Source: DASUWK01 sp036378435 (GTDB taxonomy: Bacteria; Chloroflexota; Dormibacteria; Dormibacterales; Dormibacteraceae). Taken from it: DNA of 64,000 nucleotides. The stretch is taken from the NCBI GenBank assembly GCA_036378435.1, contig DASUWK010000070.1, positions 15,428 through 79,427 on the forward strand, written 5' to 3'. Shown piece after piece: positions 49,191-58,071 of the stretch; position 1 is the stretch's first letter, and the number at the start of each line of letters is the position of its first letter. Under the pieces are notes generated by a model that was given only the letters and a program-made list of their open reading frames with translations, was not told the DNA's origin and searched no databases. The translations under genes and the position numbers were made by a program.

Positions 49191-50473
49191 AGGGCCGCGA
49201 TGGCCTCCCGGAGCTCGCGACCGACGTCCGGGATCGTCTGGTGCTGCCGATCCCGCACGACGTGCCGGCCGCCGACCACGACGTCGGTGACGTCGGTGGC
49301 GCTCGCCGCGAAGACCAGGACCGCCGCCGCGGGGGCGGCAGCGGCGGTGCGCGGGCTGCTCATGTCCACGCAGATGAAGTCCGCGAGCTGTCCGGGCTCG
49401 AGGCGCCCGCCCTGTTGACCGAGCGCTGCGTAGCCGCCCGCCGTCGCCGCCTCGAGCAGCAGGTCGGCGGTGTAGAGGCCGCGGGTCTCCGCGCGCGACC
49501 GGTGGTCCAGCTCCACCGCGCGGGCCTCTTCGAAGATGTCGACGCTGGCGTGTGAGTCGGTCCCCAGGCTGAGCCGCGCCTGTGCGCGCCAGGGCTCGAG
49601 GCCGTCCACATGACCATCGGCGAGAAAGCGCTCCGTCGTGCGGCAAAGGCAGATCCCGGTGCCGCTCTCGACAAGGCGCTCGAACCCGCCGCCGGCATGC
49701 GTCGCGTGGATCACGGTCGTCCCGGGACCCAGGACGCCGGCGTTCTCCGCAGCCTCCAAGGGGTCGTCCGCGAGCTCTTCGCGGCGCTCTAAAAGGTGCA
49801 TGTGCAGGGGCGCGCCTCGCTCCTGCGCCCACGCGGCCACCACGCCCATGCTCGCCTCGTCCACGGCGCGCCCGCTGTGGATGGCGGCGCCAATCCTGGC
49901 GCCAGGTGTCGGAGCCAGACGCTCGACCCGATCGCGCCAGCGTTCCGCGTCCCCGTCCCCGAACCGGAGCTGAGCGCCTTCGAGCGGCCGCCCGGCGCCC
50001 CCCCGCAGGTAGCACGCGTCCAGGAGGGTCAGGCGCACGCCGGCCTCGCGCGCAGCGTCGATCAGCGCCTCGCCCATCTCGTTGGGATCGGCGTAGGGCT
50101 CGCCTCCCGGCTGGTGGTGCAAGTAGTGGAACTCGCCCACGGCCGTGATGCCGGCGAGAGCCATCTCGCCGTAGACCGCCTGAGCGAGCCGGCGATAGGA
50201 GTCAGGCCGCAGCTTCGCCGCGACGTCGTACATCGCCTGCCGCCACTCCCAGAAGGTCGGTCCGGCTCCTTCAGCCGCTGCCCGGAGGGCGCGCTGGAAG
50301 GCGTGGCTGTGCGCGTTGGCGAGGCCTGGTAACAGCAGGCCGGGAAGCCGGGTGGCGGCGGGGGGCGGATCCGTGTCCTCGCGCAGCGTGGAAATCCGCT
50401 CACCGTCGACCTCGACCAGCACGCGCCGCGCGGGCCGGCCGAGCCAGGCGTCCTCCGCCCAGAAGGAGCTCAC
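49187..50473 (-). CDS. hutF: Formimidoylglutamate deiminase
   Basis: 428 residues. LPGLLLPGLANAHSHAFQRALRA has the HxH metal site and the F-Q-R typical of HutF; later IHATHAGGG and LGTDSHASVDIFEEAR complete the site. HutF releases ammonia to give N-formylglutamate, the second branch of histidine degradation, which needs HutG (N-formylglutamate amidohydrolase) afterwards. No hutG is seen in the window. GTG start; one base after the hutU stop. Confidence 0.94.
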   Translation of the reverse strand: MSSFWAEDAWLGRPARRVLVEVDGERISTLREDTDPPPAATRLPGLLLPGLANAHSHAFQRALRAAAEGAGPTFWEWRQAMYDVAAKLRPDSYRRLAQAVYGEMALAGITAVGEFHYLHHQPGGEPYADPNEMGEALIDAAREAGVRLTLLDACYLRGGAGRPLEGAQLRFGDGDAERWRDRVERLAPTPGARIGAAIHSGRAVDEASMGVVAAWAQERGAPLHMHLLERREELADDPLEAAENAGVLGPGTTVIHATHAGGGFERLVESGTGICLCRTTERFLADGHVDGLEPWRAQARLSLGTDSHASVDIFEEARAVELDHRSRAETRGLYTADLLLEAATAGGYAALGQQGGRLEPGQLADFICVDMSSPRTAAAAPAAAVLVFAASATDVTDVVVGGRHVVRDRQHQTIPDVGRELREAIAAL

Positions 50474-50474
50474 C

Positions 50475-52124
50475 TCACGCGGGGTGCATGGGTATGCGCA
50501 CGCCGCGCTCGTCCGCCACCTGCAGCGCCCTCTCGTAGCCGGCGTCGGCGTGGCGTATCACGCCACTGCCCGGGTCGTTCGTCAGCACGCGCTCGAGCTT
50601 CTGAGCTGCCAGCTCGGTGCCGTCGGCTACCGCGACGGTTCCCGCGTGGATCGAGCGCCCGATGCCGACTCCGCCGCCGTGGTGCACGCTCACCCAGGTG
50701 GCGCCGCTCGACGTGTTGAGCAAGGCGTTGAGGATCGGCCAGTCCGCGATGGCGTCGCTGCCGTCCAGCATGGCCTCGGTCTCCCGATAGGGGGAGGCGA
50801 CCGAGCCCGAGTCGAGGTGGTCGCGGCCGATCACGATCGGCGCGGACACCGCCCCCTTCCGCACGAGCTCGTTGAAGCGGAGGCCGGCCCGATCCCGCTC
50901 GCCGTAGCCGAGCCAGCAGATCCGCGCCGGGAGGCCCTGGAAGGACACCTTATCCGCGGCCTGCCGCAGCCACCGCTGGAGGCCGTCGTCATCGGGAAAC
51001 TCGTCCAGCACCGCCTGGTCGGTGGCGGCGATGTCGGCCGGGTCGCCGGAGAGCGCCGCCCAACGAAACGGCCCCTTGCCCTCGCAGAACAGGGGCCGGA
51101 TGTAGGCGGGCACGAAACCGGGGTAGTCGAATGCGCGAGCGTACCCGCCCGCCTTCGCCTCGGCGCGCAGGCTGTTGCCGTAGTCGAAGACCTCGGCGCC
51201 GCGGTCCAGGAAGGCGACCATCGCCTCGACGTGGTCGACCATGCTCGCGCGCGCCCGGCGGACGTAATCGCCGGGCTCGTCGAGGCGCAGCTCCGCGGCG
51301 TCGTCGGGTGTCAGTCCAGCAGGTATGTACGACAGCGGGTCGTGGGCGGGCGTCTGGTCGGTGACGACGTCCACCGCCACGTTCAGGCTCGCCAGCCGCG
51401 GCACGACCTCGGCGGCGTTGCCGAGCAGGCCGACAGACAGCGGCCGCTTGTCGTGGCGCGCGGCTTCCAGCAAGGCCAGGGCTTCGTCGAGGGTGTCGGC
51501 GCGGCGGTCGAGGTAGCGCTGCTTGAGGCGCCGGTCGATGCGCTCGGCGTCCACCTCGATGCAGAGCGCGGTCCCGCCGTTCATCGCGATCGCCAGCGGC
51601 TGGGCGCCGCCCATCCCGCCCAGGCCCGCGGTCACGGTGAGCGTGCCGGCCAGCGAGCCCCCGAATCGCTTGAGGGCGATCGCGGCGAAGGTCTCGTACG
51701 TGCCCTGCAGGATGCCCTGGGTGCCGATGTAGATCCAGGACCCGGCTGTCATCTGGCCGTACATCGTCAGCCCCGCCGCCTCGAGGCGCCTGAACTCGTC
51801 CCAGGTCGCCCACTCCGGCACCAGCATCGCGTTGGAGATCAGCACGCGCGGCGCCCATTCGTGCGTGCGGAAGACGCCGACGGGTTTGCCCGACTGCACG
51901 AGCAGCGTCTCGTCGCCCTCCAGCCGCCGCAGCTCGGTGACCAGCGCGTCAAAGGCTTCCCACGAGCGGGCGGCGCGACCGGTGCCGCCGTACACGACCA
52001 GGTCCTCAGGCCGCTCGGCGACGTCGGGGTCGAGGTTGTTCATCAGCATCCGCAGCGCGGCCTCCTGCGGCCAGCCGCGGCAGCTGATGTCAGGACCGCG
52101 CGGGGCCCGGATGACGCGCGTCAC
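50475..52124 (-). CDS. hutU: Urocanate hydratase
   Basis: 549 residues, normal length for urocanase. ALRMLMNNLDPDVAERPEDLVVYGGTGRAARSW, the NAD-binding TAGLGGMGGAQPLAIAMNGG, the active-site region IRPLFCEGKGPFRWAALSGDPADI and RDHLDSGSVASPYRETEAM are conserved. It catalyses addition of water to urocanate. GTG start in a GTGA overlap with the hutH stop. Confidence 0.97.
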   Translation of the reverse strand: MTRVIRAPRGPDISCRGWPQEAALRMLMNNLDPDVAERPEDLVVYGGTGRAARSWEAFDALVTELRRLEGDETLLVQSGKPVGVFRTHEWAPRVLISNAMLVPEWATWDEFRRLEAAGLTMYGQMTAGSWIYIGTQGILQGTYETFAAIALKRFGGSLAGTLTVTAGLGGMGGAQPLAIAMNGGTALCIEVDAERIDRRLKQRYLDRRADTLDEALALLEAARHDKRPLSVGLLGNAAEVVPRLASLNVAVDVVTDQTPAHDPLSYIPAGLTPDDAAELRLDEPGDYVRRARASMVDHVEAMVAFLDRGAEVFDYGNSLRAEAKAGGYARAFDYPGFVPAYIRPLFCEGKGPFRWAALSGDPADIAATDQAVLDEFPDDDGLQRWLRQAADKVSFQGLPARICWLGYGERDRAGLRFNELVRKGAVSAPIVIGRDHLDSGSVASPYRETEAMLDGSDAIADWPILNALLNTSSGATWVSVHHGGGVGIGRSIHAGTVAVADGTELAAQKLERVLTNDPGSGVIRHADAGYERALQVADERGVRIPMHPA

Positions 52125-53614
52125 ACGAGGAGGCCGGCGGTCGCTGTAACCGCGTCAACCAAAGCGCCGCCGCTGACCAGCCGCTCGACGGCGAGCAGGT
52201 CGGGGGCCGGCGAGCGATCTGGTCCTGGACCGGGCACCTGCCGTCTGACGAGGTCGCGCGCGGCGCCCGTGGCCGGCGCGGCGGTGAGCGGAAGGCGCAG
52301 GTCGAGCCCGCGCGCCGCGGCGGTGACCTCGATGGCGATGACACGCGCCAGGCTCGCGACCGATTGGCGCAGCTTGAGCCCCGCCGCCCAGCCCATCGAG
52401 ACGTGGTCTTCCTGCAGCGCCGAAGTCGGGATGCTGTCGACGCTGGCGGGCACGGCCAGCCTTTTCATGTCCGCCACCAGCGCGGCGGCGGAGTACTGGA
52501 CCACCATCAGGCCGGAGTTCACGCCGGGCTCCGGAGCAAGGAACGCGGGCAGGCCGGCGGAGCGGCCGCGGTCCAGCAGGCGATCGACGCGCCGCTCCGA
52601 GATCGACGCCAGGTCCGCGACGGCTATGGCCAGGAAGTCGGCCGCGTAACCGAGCGGCGCGCCGTGGAAGTTGCCGTTCGATTCGATCCGGCCGTCGACC
52701 AGGACCGCCGGGTTGTCGACCGCGGACTCGAGCTCTCTCGCCGCGACCGTCTCCGCGAACCCGAGCACGTCCCTGACGGCGCCCGCGACCTGCGGGTGGC
52801 AGCGCATGGAGTAGGAGTCCTGCACCGTGTGAGCCGACTGTCTGTGCGAGGCCACGATGTCCGAACCGGCCAGCAGCCGCCGCAGGTTCTCGGCGCTGGC
52901 GGACTGTCCCGGCTGGGGCCGCAGGGCCATGAGCTCGGCGTCGAACACCCGGTCCGTTCCCAGCAGCGCCTCCACGCTCATCGCGGCGGCGACGTCCGCG
53001 GCCAGCAGCAGGCGCCGCAGATCGTGGCAGGCGAGCAGGAGGAGCGCCAGCATGCCGTCGGTCCCGTTGATCAGGGCCAGACCTTCTTTCGCCTCGAGCC
53101 GCAGCGGCTCGATGCCGGCGGCTGCCAGCAGCTTAGGGGACTCGTCGCCGACCAGCACCAGCGCGATGTGCGCGAGCGGCGCCAGGTCGCCGCTGCAGCC
53201 GACCGAGCCGTACTCCGGCACGCGCGGGGTGATGCCCGCGTTCAGGAGCGCCAGGAGGGTCTCGGCGACCACCGGCCGAGCTCCGGAATAGCCCATCGCG
53301 AGGGTGCGCGCGCGGAGCAGCATCATCGCCCGCACGACCTCCGCCGGGACCGGGTCGCCGACGCCGGCCGCGTGGGAGCGGATCAGCGCGTGCTGCAGCC
53401 CCGAGCGGTCTTCGGGGTCGATGCGGGTCTGCGCCAGGGCTCCAAACCCGGTCGAGACGCCGTAGACAGGATGCTCGGCCGCGCCCGCCGCTTCGACGTG
53501 CGCGCGGCTGGCCAGCATGCGCTGCCGCGCGTCGGGATGAAGCTCCACTTGCTCGCCGTCGCGGGCGACGGCCACCACCTCCTCGGGCGTGAGACCTCGG
53601 CCTCGGAGGAGCAT
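52121..53614 (-). CDS. hutH: Histidine ammonia-lyase
   Basis: 497 residues from ATG 53614. The MIO cofactor triad lies in EYGSVGCSGDLAPLAHIAL: Cys-Ser-Gly rather than Ala-Ser-Gly. The catalytic tyrosine is in YGVSTGFGALA, and QDSYSMRCHPQVAGAV and NFHGAPLGYAADFLAIA are conserved. Actinomycete HALs also have Cys here, as I recall. First gene of the hut operon (hutH-hutU-hutF-hutI). Its start is three bases from the start of the divergent pseudokinase frame; a minus-strand TACCCT is seven bases upstream. Confidence 0.95.
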   Translation of the reverse strand: MLLRGRGLTPEEVVAVARDGEQVELHPDARQRMLASRAHVEAAGAAEHPVYGVSTGFGALAQTRIDPEDRSGLQHALIRSHAAGVGDPVPAEVVRAMMLLRARTLAMGYSGARPVVAETLLALLNAGITPRVPEYGSVGCSGDLAPLAHIALVLVGDESPKLLAAAGIEPLRLEAKEGLALINGTDGMLALLLLACHDLRRLLLAADVAAAMSVEALLGTDRVFDAELMALRPQPGQSASAENLRRLLAGSDIVASHRQSAHTVQDSYSMRCHPQVAGAVRDVLGFAETVAARELESAVDNPAVLVDGRIESNGNFHGAPLGYAADFLAIAVADLASISERRVDRLLDRGRSAGLPAFLAPEPGVNSGLMVVQYSAAALVADMKRLAVPASVDSIPTSALQEDHVSMGWAAGLKLRQSVASLARVIAIEVTAAARGLDLRLPLTAAPATGAARDLVRRQVPGPGPDRSPAPDLLAVERLVSGGALVDAVTATAGLLV

Positions 53615-53640
53615 CGGTGGAAGGGTACAGTCAACTCGAA
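53615..53640. promoter_or_regulatory. Compact divergent promoter of hutH and the first pseudokinase
   Basis: Plus strand TACAGT (53626-53631) lies nine bases before TTG 53641. Minus strand TACCCT lies seven bases before the hutH ATG. The two boxes overlap within GGGTACAGT, so the two transcripts would compete for RNA polymerase. Confidence 0.5.
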
Positions 53641-54945
53641 TTGCCACAGGCCTGGATCGAGCGCCTGCCTGCTCTCATCGACCCGATCGCCGGCGTGCCC
53701 GACACCTGGCGAGCGCGGCTCGAGGACGGCACCCCGGTAGCCGTTCGGCGGATGCCCGAGACGGACCCGGCGCAGGCCGGTCGCGTGCTGCAGCGCCTGA
53801 AGTCGGCCGGCGCCGTGCGGACGCCGCGAGTGGTGCGGCTCCTCGGCGCCGCACACGACACCGACGGCGTCTCGGTGATCTATGCCGCCGACCTCGGCAC
53901 CGGGCTGGACCGTGCGCTGCAGCCCGGCCCCGTCGGAGTCGGCGCGGGGCTCGTCCTCGCGAACCACCTCTTCGAAGGGCTGGAGGCCATCCACGCGGCC
54001 GGCACCGCCCACGGTGCCGTCGGCGAGCACGCGGTCAGGCTGTTCGAGGACGGCGGTGCCCGCCTCTGGGCCTTCGCACCCGCCCTGGACGACGTGGCCG
54101 AGGCCAAGACGGCGGACGTGCGTGCCGCGGCCCAGCTGGTCTGCCGGGCGCTCGGACTACCTCTCGAGTGGAGCGCCGCCGACCCGTTGCGGGAGACGGA
54201 GCGCTCGGCTCCGGCCCTCGCCGCGACCCTCCGCGCGATCGCGCGCGGCAGCCTGCCGCTAGAGGCGCAGGGCGCGCTGTCGGCGGTCAACGAGGCGGCG
54301 GGCAGCCTGGCCGAGGACGGCGCTCTCGCCGGGGGCAGGGCCGAGCTCGCCGCTCGCGCGGGCCAGCGCTCGACGCCCCCGCCGAAGCCGCGCCTGCCGG
54401 TGGTCTCGCTGCCCGCGCCGGCGGCACCGACCCGCGGCGTCCTTTACATCGCCGGCGGTGTGGTCGCGGCCGTGCTCTTTCTGACGGGCGTCGGGCTGAT
54501 CGGCTACCAGGCGGTGGCAGGCCGCCACAGCTCTTCGCCGCCGCCCGTCGCCGGCGCCCAGCACTCGCCGGCTGCGACGGCATCGCCCTCGCCCAACGCG
54601 CTGCCGTCCGTACCGCCGAGCAACGGCGACGTCAAGTCGGTGGTCGAGAGCCCGCAGAACGAGTGCAGCCCAGGCGCGACCTGCACCATCGAGGTCGACG
54701 TCCACTTCACGAAGGCCGCCGCGCCGGAGGACATCGCCTGGCAGTTCGAGCTGGTCGACAGCTGCACCGGGGACGCGACCTACGTGGACGGGAACCACAT
54801 CATGGCCCAGACGGGCTGGGTCCACGTCATCGGTGACACGCGCGTGTCGATTCCTTCCGGGCATCCGTTGGCGGTGCTCGCGGTGACCACCACGCCGTCG
54901 CTGGCCGCGTCGTCCCCACTGCTCATCACGTCGGGCTCCTGCTAG
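53641..54945 (+). CDS. Transmembrane pseudokinase 1 (degenerate Ser/Thr kinase domain, extracellular domain)
   Basis: 434 residues from TTG 53641 (442 from GTG 53617; the -10 box favours 53641). Residues about 30-240 follow a protein kinase fold: TPVAVRRM where VAIK should be (Lys replaced by Arg), GLEAIHAAGTAHGAVGEHAVRL where HRD is HGA, and LWAFAPAL where DFG is expected. Catalysis is therefore unlikely. A Pro linker and one TM helix (GVLYIAGGVVAAVLFLTGVGLIGY) lead to an extracellular Ser/Pro linker and a beta-rich domain with four cysteines. It sits 98 bases before ftsE. Compare MviN/FhaA-type pseudokinases in mycobacterial wall control. Confidence 0.8.
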   Translation: MPQAWIERLPALIDPIAGVPDTWRARLEDGTPVAVRRMPETDPAQAGRVLQRLKSAGAVRTPRVVRLLGAAHDTDGVSVIYAADLGTGLDRALQPGPVGVGAGLVLANHLFEGLEAIHAAGTAHGAVGEHAVRLFEDGGARLWAFAPALDDVAEAKTADVRAAAQLVCRALGLPLEWSAADPLRETERSAPALAATLRAIARGSLPLEAQGALSAVNEAAGSLAEDGALAGGRAELAARAGQRSTPPPKPRLPVVSLPAPAAPTRGVLYIAGGVVAAVLFLTGVGLIGYQAVAGRHSSSPPPVAGAQHSPAATASPSPNALPSVPPSNGDVKSVVESPQNECSPGATCTIEVDVHFTKAAAPEDIAWQFELVDSCTGDATYVDGNHIMAQTGWVHVIGDTRVSIPSGHPLAVLAVTTTPSLAASSPLLITSGSC

Positions 54946-55043
54946 AGCAACGAGGTCCGTGCGGGCGATTGTTCGGCGCATCTTGACTCACCCTTAACAG
55001 CCCGCCGCCGATTCTCGAAGCCCGCTTCTTACGGTGGAACGCC

Positions 55044-55739
55044 GTGCCCGCCATCGTCCGCTTCGAGAACGTTTCGCGCGCCTACGGGTCGCTGACCGCC
55101 CTCAAAGGCGTCTCCTTCGAGCTGGAGGCGGGTGAGCTCGCCTTCCTCGTGGGCCCGAGCGGCGCGGGCAAGTCCACGCTGATGCGGCTGATCAACCGCG
55201 AGGTCGCTCCCAGCGACGGCGAGGTCTGGGTGGACGGTCTCGCGGTGCACAGCCTGAAGCCGTCCCGGCTAACGGAGCTGAGGCGGCGCGTCGGGGTGGT
55301 CTTCCAGGACTACAAGCTCCTACGCCGGCGGACCGCTCTCGAGAACCTCGCGTTTGCGCTGCAGGTCGCCGACCTGCGGCTGCCCCGCGCCGAGGTCCGG
55401 CGTCAGGCCCAGCGCCACCTCGAGGCCGTCGGCCTCGGAGGTCGCGAGGGCAGCTTCCCGCATGAGCTCTCGGGCGGCCAGCAACAGCGTTTGGCGATCG
55501 CCCGCGCCCTGGTCACGCGCCCCAAGGTGCTGCTCGCCGACGAGCCCACCGGCAACCTCGACGAAGAGACCGCCCGGCCGATCGTCCACCTCCTGGAGGA
55601 GATCGCCCGCCGCGGCACGGCCGTGCTTGTCGCGACTCACGACATGGACATGGTCCGGCGGCTCCGCCGGCGCGTCCTGAGGCTGGAGGGCGGAGCGCTG
55701 GTCGACGACGCGAGCCCAGTCGCGGTGGCCGCCACCTGA
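55044..55739 (+). CDS. ftsE: Cell division ATP-binding protein FtsE
   Basis: 231 residues. Walker A LVGPSGAGKSTLMRL, Q-loop GVVFQDYKLLRRRTALENLAF (the KLL after Q-D is typical of FtsE), signature LSGGQQQRLAIARAL, Walker B VLLADEPTGNLD and switch His in VATHD. FtsE works with FtsX to pass ATP-driven changes to a periplasmic wall hydrolase during septation. GTG start; TGATG overlap with ftsX. Confidence 0.96.
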   Translation: MPAIVRFENVSRAYGSLTALKGVSFELEAGELAFLVGPSGAGKSTLMRLINREVAPSDGEVWVDGLAVHSLKPSRLTELRRRVGVVFQDYKLLRRRTALENLAFALQVADLRLPRAEVRRQAQRHLEAVGLGGREGSFPHELSGGQQQRLAIARALVTRPKVLLADEPTGNLDEETARPIVHLLEEIARRGTAVLVATHDMDMVRRLRRRVLRLEGGALVDDASPVAVAAT

Positions 55740-56674
55740 TGGTGGTCGGCTTCCCTCTGCGCCGGCGTCGCGAGGCGCGGACAGTGGCCGCGAACCTGTT
55801 CGAGCTGATCGTCCGAGCCGGCCTCCAGGGCTGGCGCCGCAACCTCTCGGCCACGGGTCCCGCGCTCGGCTCGATGGCCCTCCTGCTGCTGCTGGTCGGC
55901 TTGGTCGGAGCCCTCGGCACGGCCGGTGCGCGGCTGCTCAGCCAGGAGGCTGGTCAGGCCGCCGTCCTCCACGTCTATATCCGCGACGACGCTTCAGCCG
56001 CCCAGGTCGCCGCGCTGCGCCACCGCATGGTCAGCGACCACCGCGTGCTCTCGGTCCGCTACGTGAGCCGGGCCCAAGCGCTCGCACTGGCCAAGCAGCG
56101 ACCGACGCTGGCGGCGCTGGCGCAAGACTCCGGAGACAACCCTTTCCCCGCGGCGTTCGACGTGCGGATAGACAAGGTTCAGGACGTCGCCGCCGTTGAT
56201 TCCAAGGTGCGGGGCAATGCGGCTCTGGACCCGGTCGTGCCCACCAGCTACGACCGCGGCGCCTACGGCCGGCTCGTCGTGTTCCTGGTCGGCATCGTCG
56301 CCGCCGCGGGCGCCTTTGCCCTGCTGCTGGCCGCGGTGGCTGTCGCCGTGACCGCCAACAGCGTCCGCGCCGCCGTGGTGGCGCGCCTGGACGAGGTGCG
56401 CACGATGCGGCTGGTCGGCGCTCCGCGCTGGATGGTTCGCGCGCCGTTCGTGGTGGAAGGCGCTCTCACCGGCGCCGCCGCCGGCCTCCTGGCGGCGGGC
56501 GGCATCGCCCTGATCGTCGGTCTGGCGTTGCGCGCCGGCGGTGGTGCCGTCTCGAGCATCTTGCCCGGGCTGGACTTCGCGCTCGTCGGCGCCACCGCGG
56601 CCGCTGTGCTGCTGACCGGGTTCCTGCTGGGGGCGGCTGCCGGCCTCGGCGGCGTCCGGCGGATGCCGGCGTGA
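55739..56674 (+). CDS. ftsX: Cell division protein FtsX
   Basis: 311 residues with four TM helices. After TM1 (LGSMALLLLLVGLVGALG) comes the extracellular loop that contacts the hydrolase (VLHVYIRDDASAAQVAALRH ... NPFPAAFDVRI). Three C-terminal helices and NSVRAAVVARLDEVRTMRLVGAPRWMVRAPFVVEGALTGA match the FtsX/MacB permease. It is flanked by ftsE and by an M23 peptidase gene with overlapping stop/start codons on both sides. Confidence 0.95.
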   Translation: MVVGFPLRRRREARTVAANLFELIVRAGLQGWRRNLSATGPALGSMALLLLLVGLVGALGTAGARLLSQEAGQAAVLHVYIRDDASAAQVAALRHRMVSDHRVLSVRYVSRAQALALAKQRPTLAALAQDSGDNPFPAAFDVRIDKVQDVAAVDSKVRGNAALDPVVPTSYDRGAYGRLVVFLVGIVAAAGAFALLLAAVAVAVTANSVRAAVVARLDEVRTMRLVGAPRWMVRAPFVVEGALTGAAAGLLAAGGIALIVGLALRAGGGAVSSILPGLDFALVGATAAAVLLTGFLLGAAAGLGGVRRMPA

Positions 56675-58017
56675 CGACGCGGGCTCTGCGGCACCTGGCA
56701 GCCGCGCTGGCGGCCGCTTCTGCTCTCGCGCTCCTGACGTCGGCCCCGGCTCTGGGCGCCACACCCTCTCCGAGCCCTTGTCCGAGCATCGATCCCAACG
56801 CGACCGCGCTGCCGAGCCCCGGAACCTCCCAGTCCTGCATCGACGCCGCGAAGGCCCAGCAGGCGGCATTGAAGGAGATCCAGGCCACGCTCGGCTCGAC
56901 GCTGGCGTCCGGGCTGGCCGCGCAGCAGCAGCTCAGCGAGTCCATCCTCCAGAACCAAAAGCAGCAGGACGACCTGCGCAACCTGATCGCGCAGGCCCAG
57001 GCGCGCATCGCCGAGCTGGATGCCGAAGGCGTGCGGCTCGACGCCGAGATCGCCGCGACCCAGCTCCGCGTCGACCGCGAGCGCAAGGAGATCCGCGAGC
57101 TCGCGCGCGTCGTCTACACGCAGCCCGACTCGATGCTCGTGATCCTCGCCCAGTCGGCCAGTCTTGGGGACCTCGTCACCCGGGTCTCGGACCTGATGGC
57201 GGCCGGCTCGCGCGCTGACGAGCTCAAGCACCAGCTCGACGCCGACCTGCAGAAGGTGCATGACGACCGCGCGAAGGTCGCAGCGGACCGCGCCGAGACG
57301 GTCGCTCAGCAGGACGCCGAGCGCAGCGGGCTCGACAAGTTGCAGCAGCTGCGCGTCCAGGAGGAGCAGTCGGCGGCCGAGCTCGCGGACAAGCTCGCCC
57401 AGACTCGTGACGAGATCCAGGCCGCCAGCAAGCAGTCGAGCGACCTGGCCAAGAAGATCACCGAGATGCTCCAGCAGCAGGAGGAGGCGATCATCGCCGC
57501 CGCCATGCAGCAGGTGTGGGACCAGTACGAAGCTTGGTCGAAGGCCAACCCGGTGGTCGCCTCCACGACCTCGACCGGCCATTCGAAGCAGTACCGCTTC
57601 ATCTGGCCAGAGCCGCAGGCCCAGATCACCCAGGGCTTCGGACCCAGCACGCTGTGGTTCGAACCCCCGTACGCCGGCGCGCCTCACTTCCACATGGGGA
57701 TCGACCTCGCCGCTCCTCAGGGCACCCACGTGCTCGCGGCCGACGACGGCGTGGTCGCCCTGGTCGGCAGTGGCACGACCGGCTACGGCAACTACGTCGT
57801 GATCGCCCACCAGGGCGGCTTTACGACGCTTTACGGCCACCTCGAGGCGGCGCTGGTCCACCCCGGTGACCAGGTCACCCAGGGCGAGGTGATCGGCTTC
57901 GAGGGCTCGACCGGCTACTCGACGGGCCCCCACGTCCACTTCGAGCTGCGCATCAACGGGGCCCCGCAGGATCCAGCCCCGTACCTGCCGCCAGGGCCGT
58001 CCGATTTCAAGGGCTGA
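56671..58017 (+). CDS. EnvC/PcsB/RipC-like M23 peptidase, FtsEX effector
   Basis: 448 residues. Signal peptide (LRHLAAALAAASALALLTSAPALG), a long coiled coil (about 55-280; Gln/Asp/Lys-rich, such as LRNLIAQAQARIAELDAEGV), then a LytM domain with all zinc ligands: HFHMGIDLAAPQGTHVLAADDG (H-x3-D near 340) and GPHVHFELRINGAP (HxH near 422). A coiled coil fused to LytM and encoded right after ftsX is the layout of the hydrolases or activators that FtsX controls. Intact ligands suggest it is an active peptidoglycan endopeptidase, unlike EnvC itself. GTGA overlap with ftsX. Confidence 0.92.
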   Translation: MTTRALRHLAAALAAASALALLTSAPALGATPSPSPCPSIDPNATALPSPGTSQSCIDAAKAQQAALKEIQATLGSTLASGLAAQQQLSESILQNQKQQDDLRNLIAQAQARIAELDAEGVRLDAEIAATQLRVDRERKEIRELARVVYTQPDSMLVILAQSASLGDLVTRVSDLMAAGSRADELKHQLDADLQKVHDDRAKVAADRAETVAQQDAERSGLDKLQQLRVQEEQSAAELADKLAQTRDEIQAASKQSSDLAKKITEMLQQQEEAIIAAAMQQVWDQYEAWSKANPVVASTTSTGHSKQYRFIWPEPQAQITQGFGPSTLWFEPPYAGAPHFHMGIDLAAPQGTHVLAADDGVVALVGSGTTGYGNYVVIAHQGGFTTLYGHLEAALVHPGDQVTQGEVIGFEGSTGYSTGPHVHFELRINGAPQDPAPYLPPGPSDFKG

Positions 58018-58054
58018 GCCCTCAGATCCACTCGCGTTCGGTAGCGGATTTCCT

Positions 58055-58060
58055 TACAGT
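58055..58060 (+). promoter_or_regulatory. -10 element TACAGT before pseudokinase 2
   Basis: TACAGT is 11 bases before ATG 58072, and the same hexamer precedes pseudokinase 1. TAGGAT follows directly (58061-58066) and is an alternative. Confidence 0.4.
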
Positions 58061-58071
58061 TAGGATGTCCG

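Noticed and set aside
50316..52649. 777-codon plus-strand frame across hutU and hutH
   Set aside because: Both hut genes on the minus strand are unmistakable, so the frame is a shadow.
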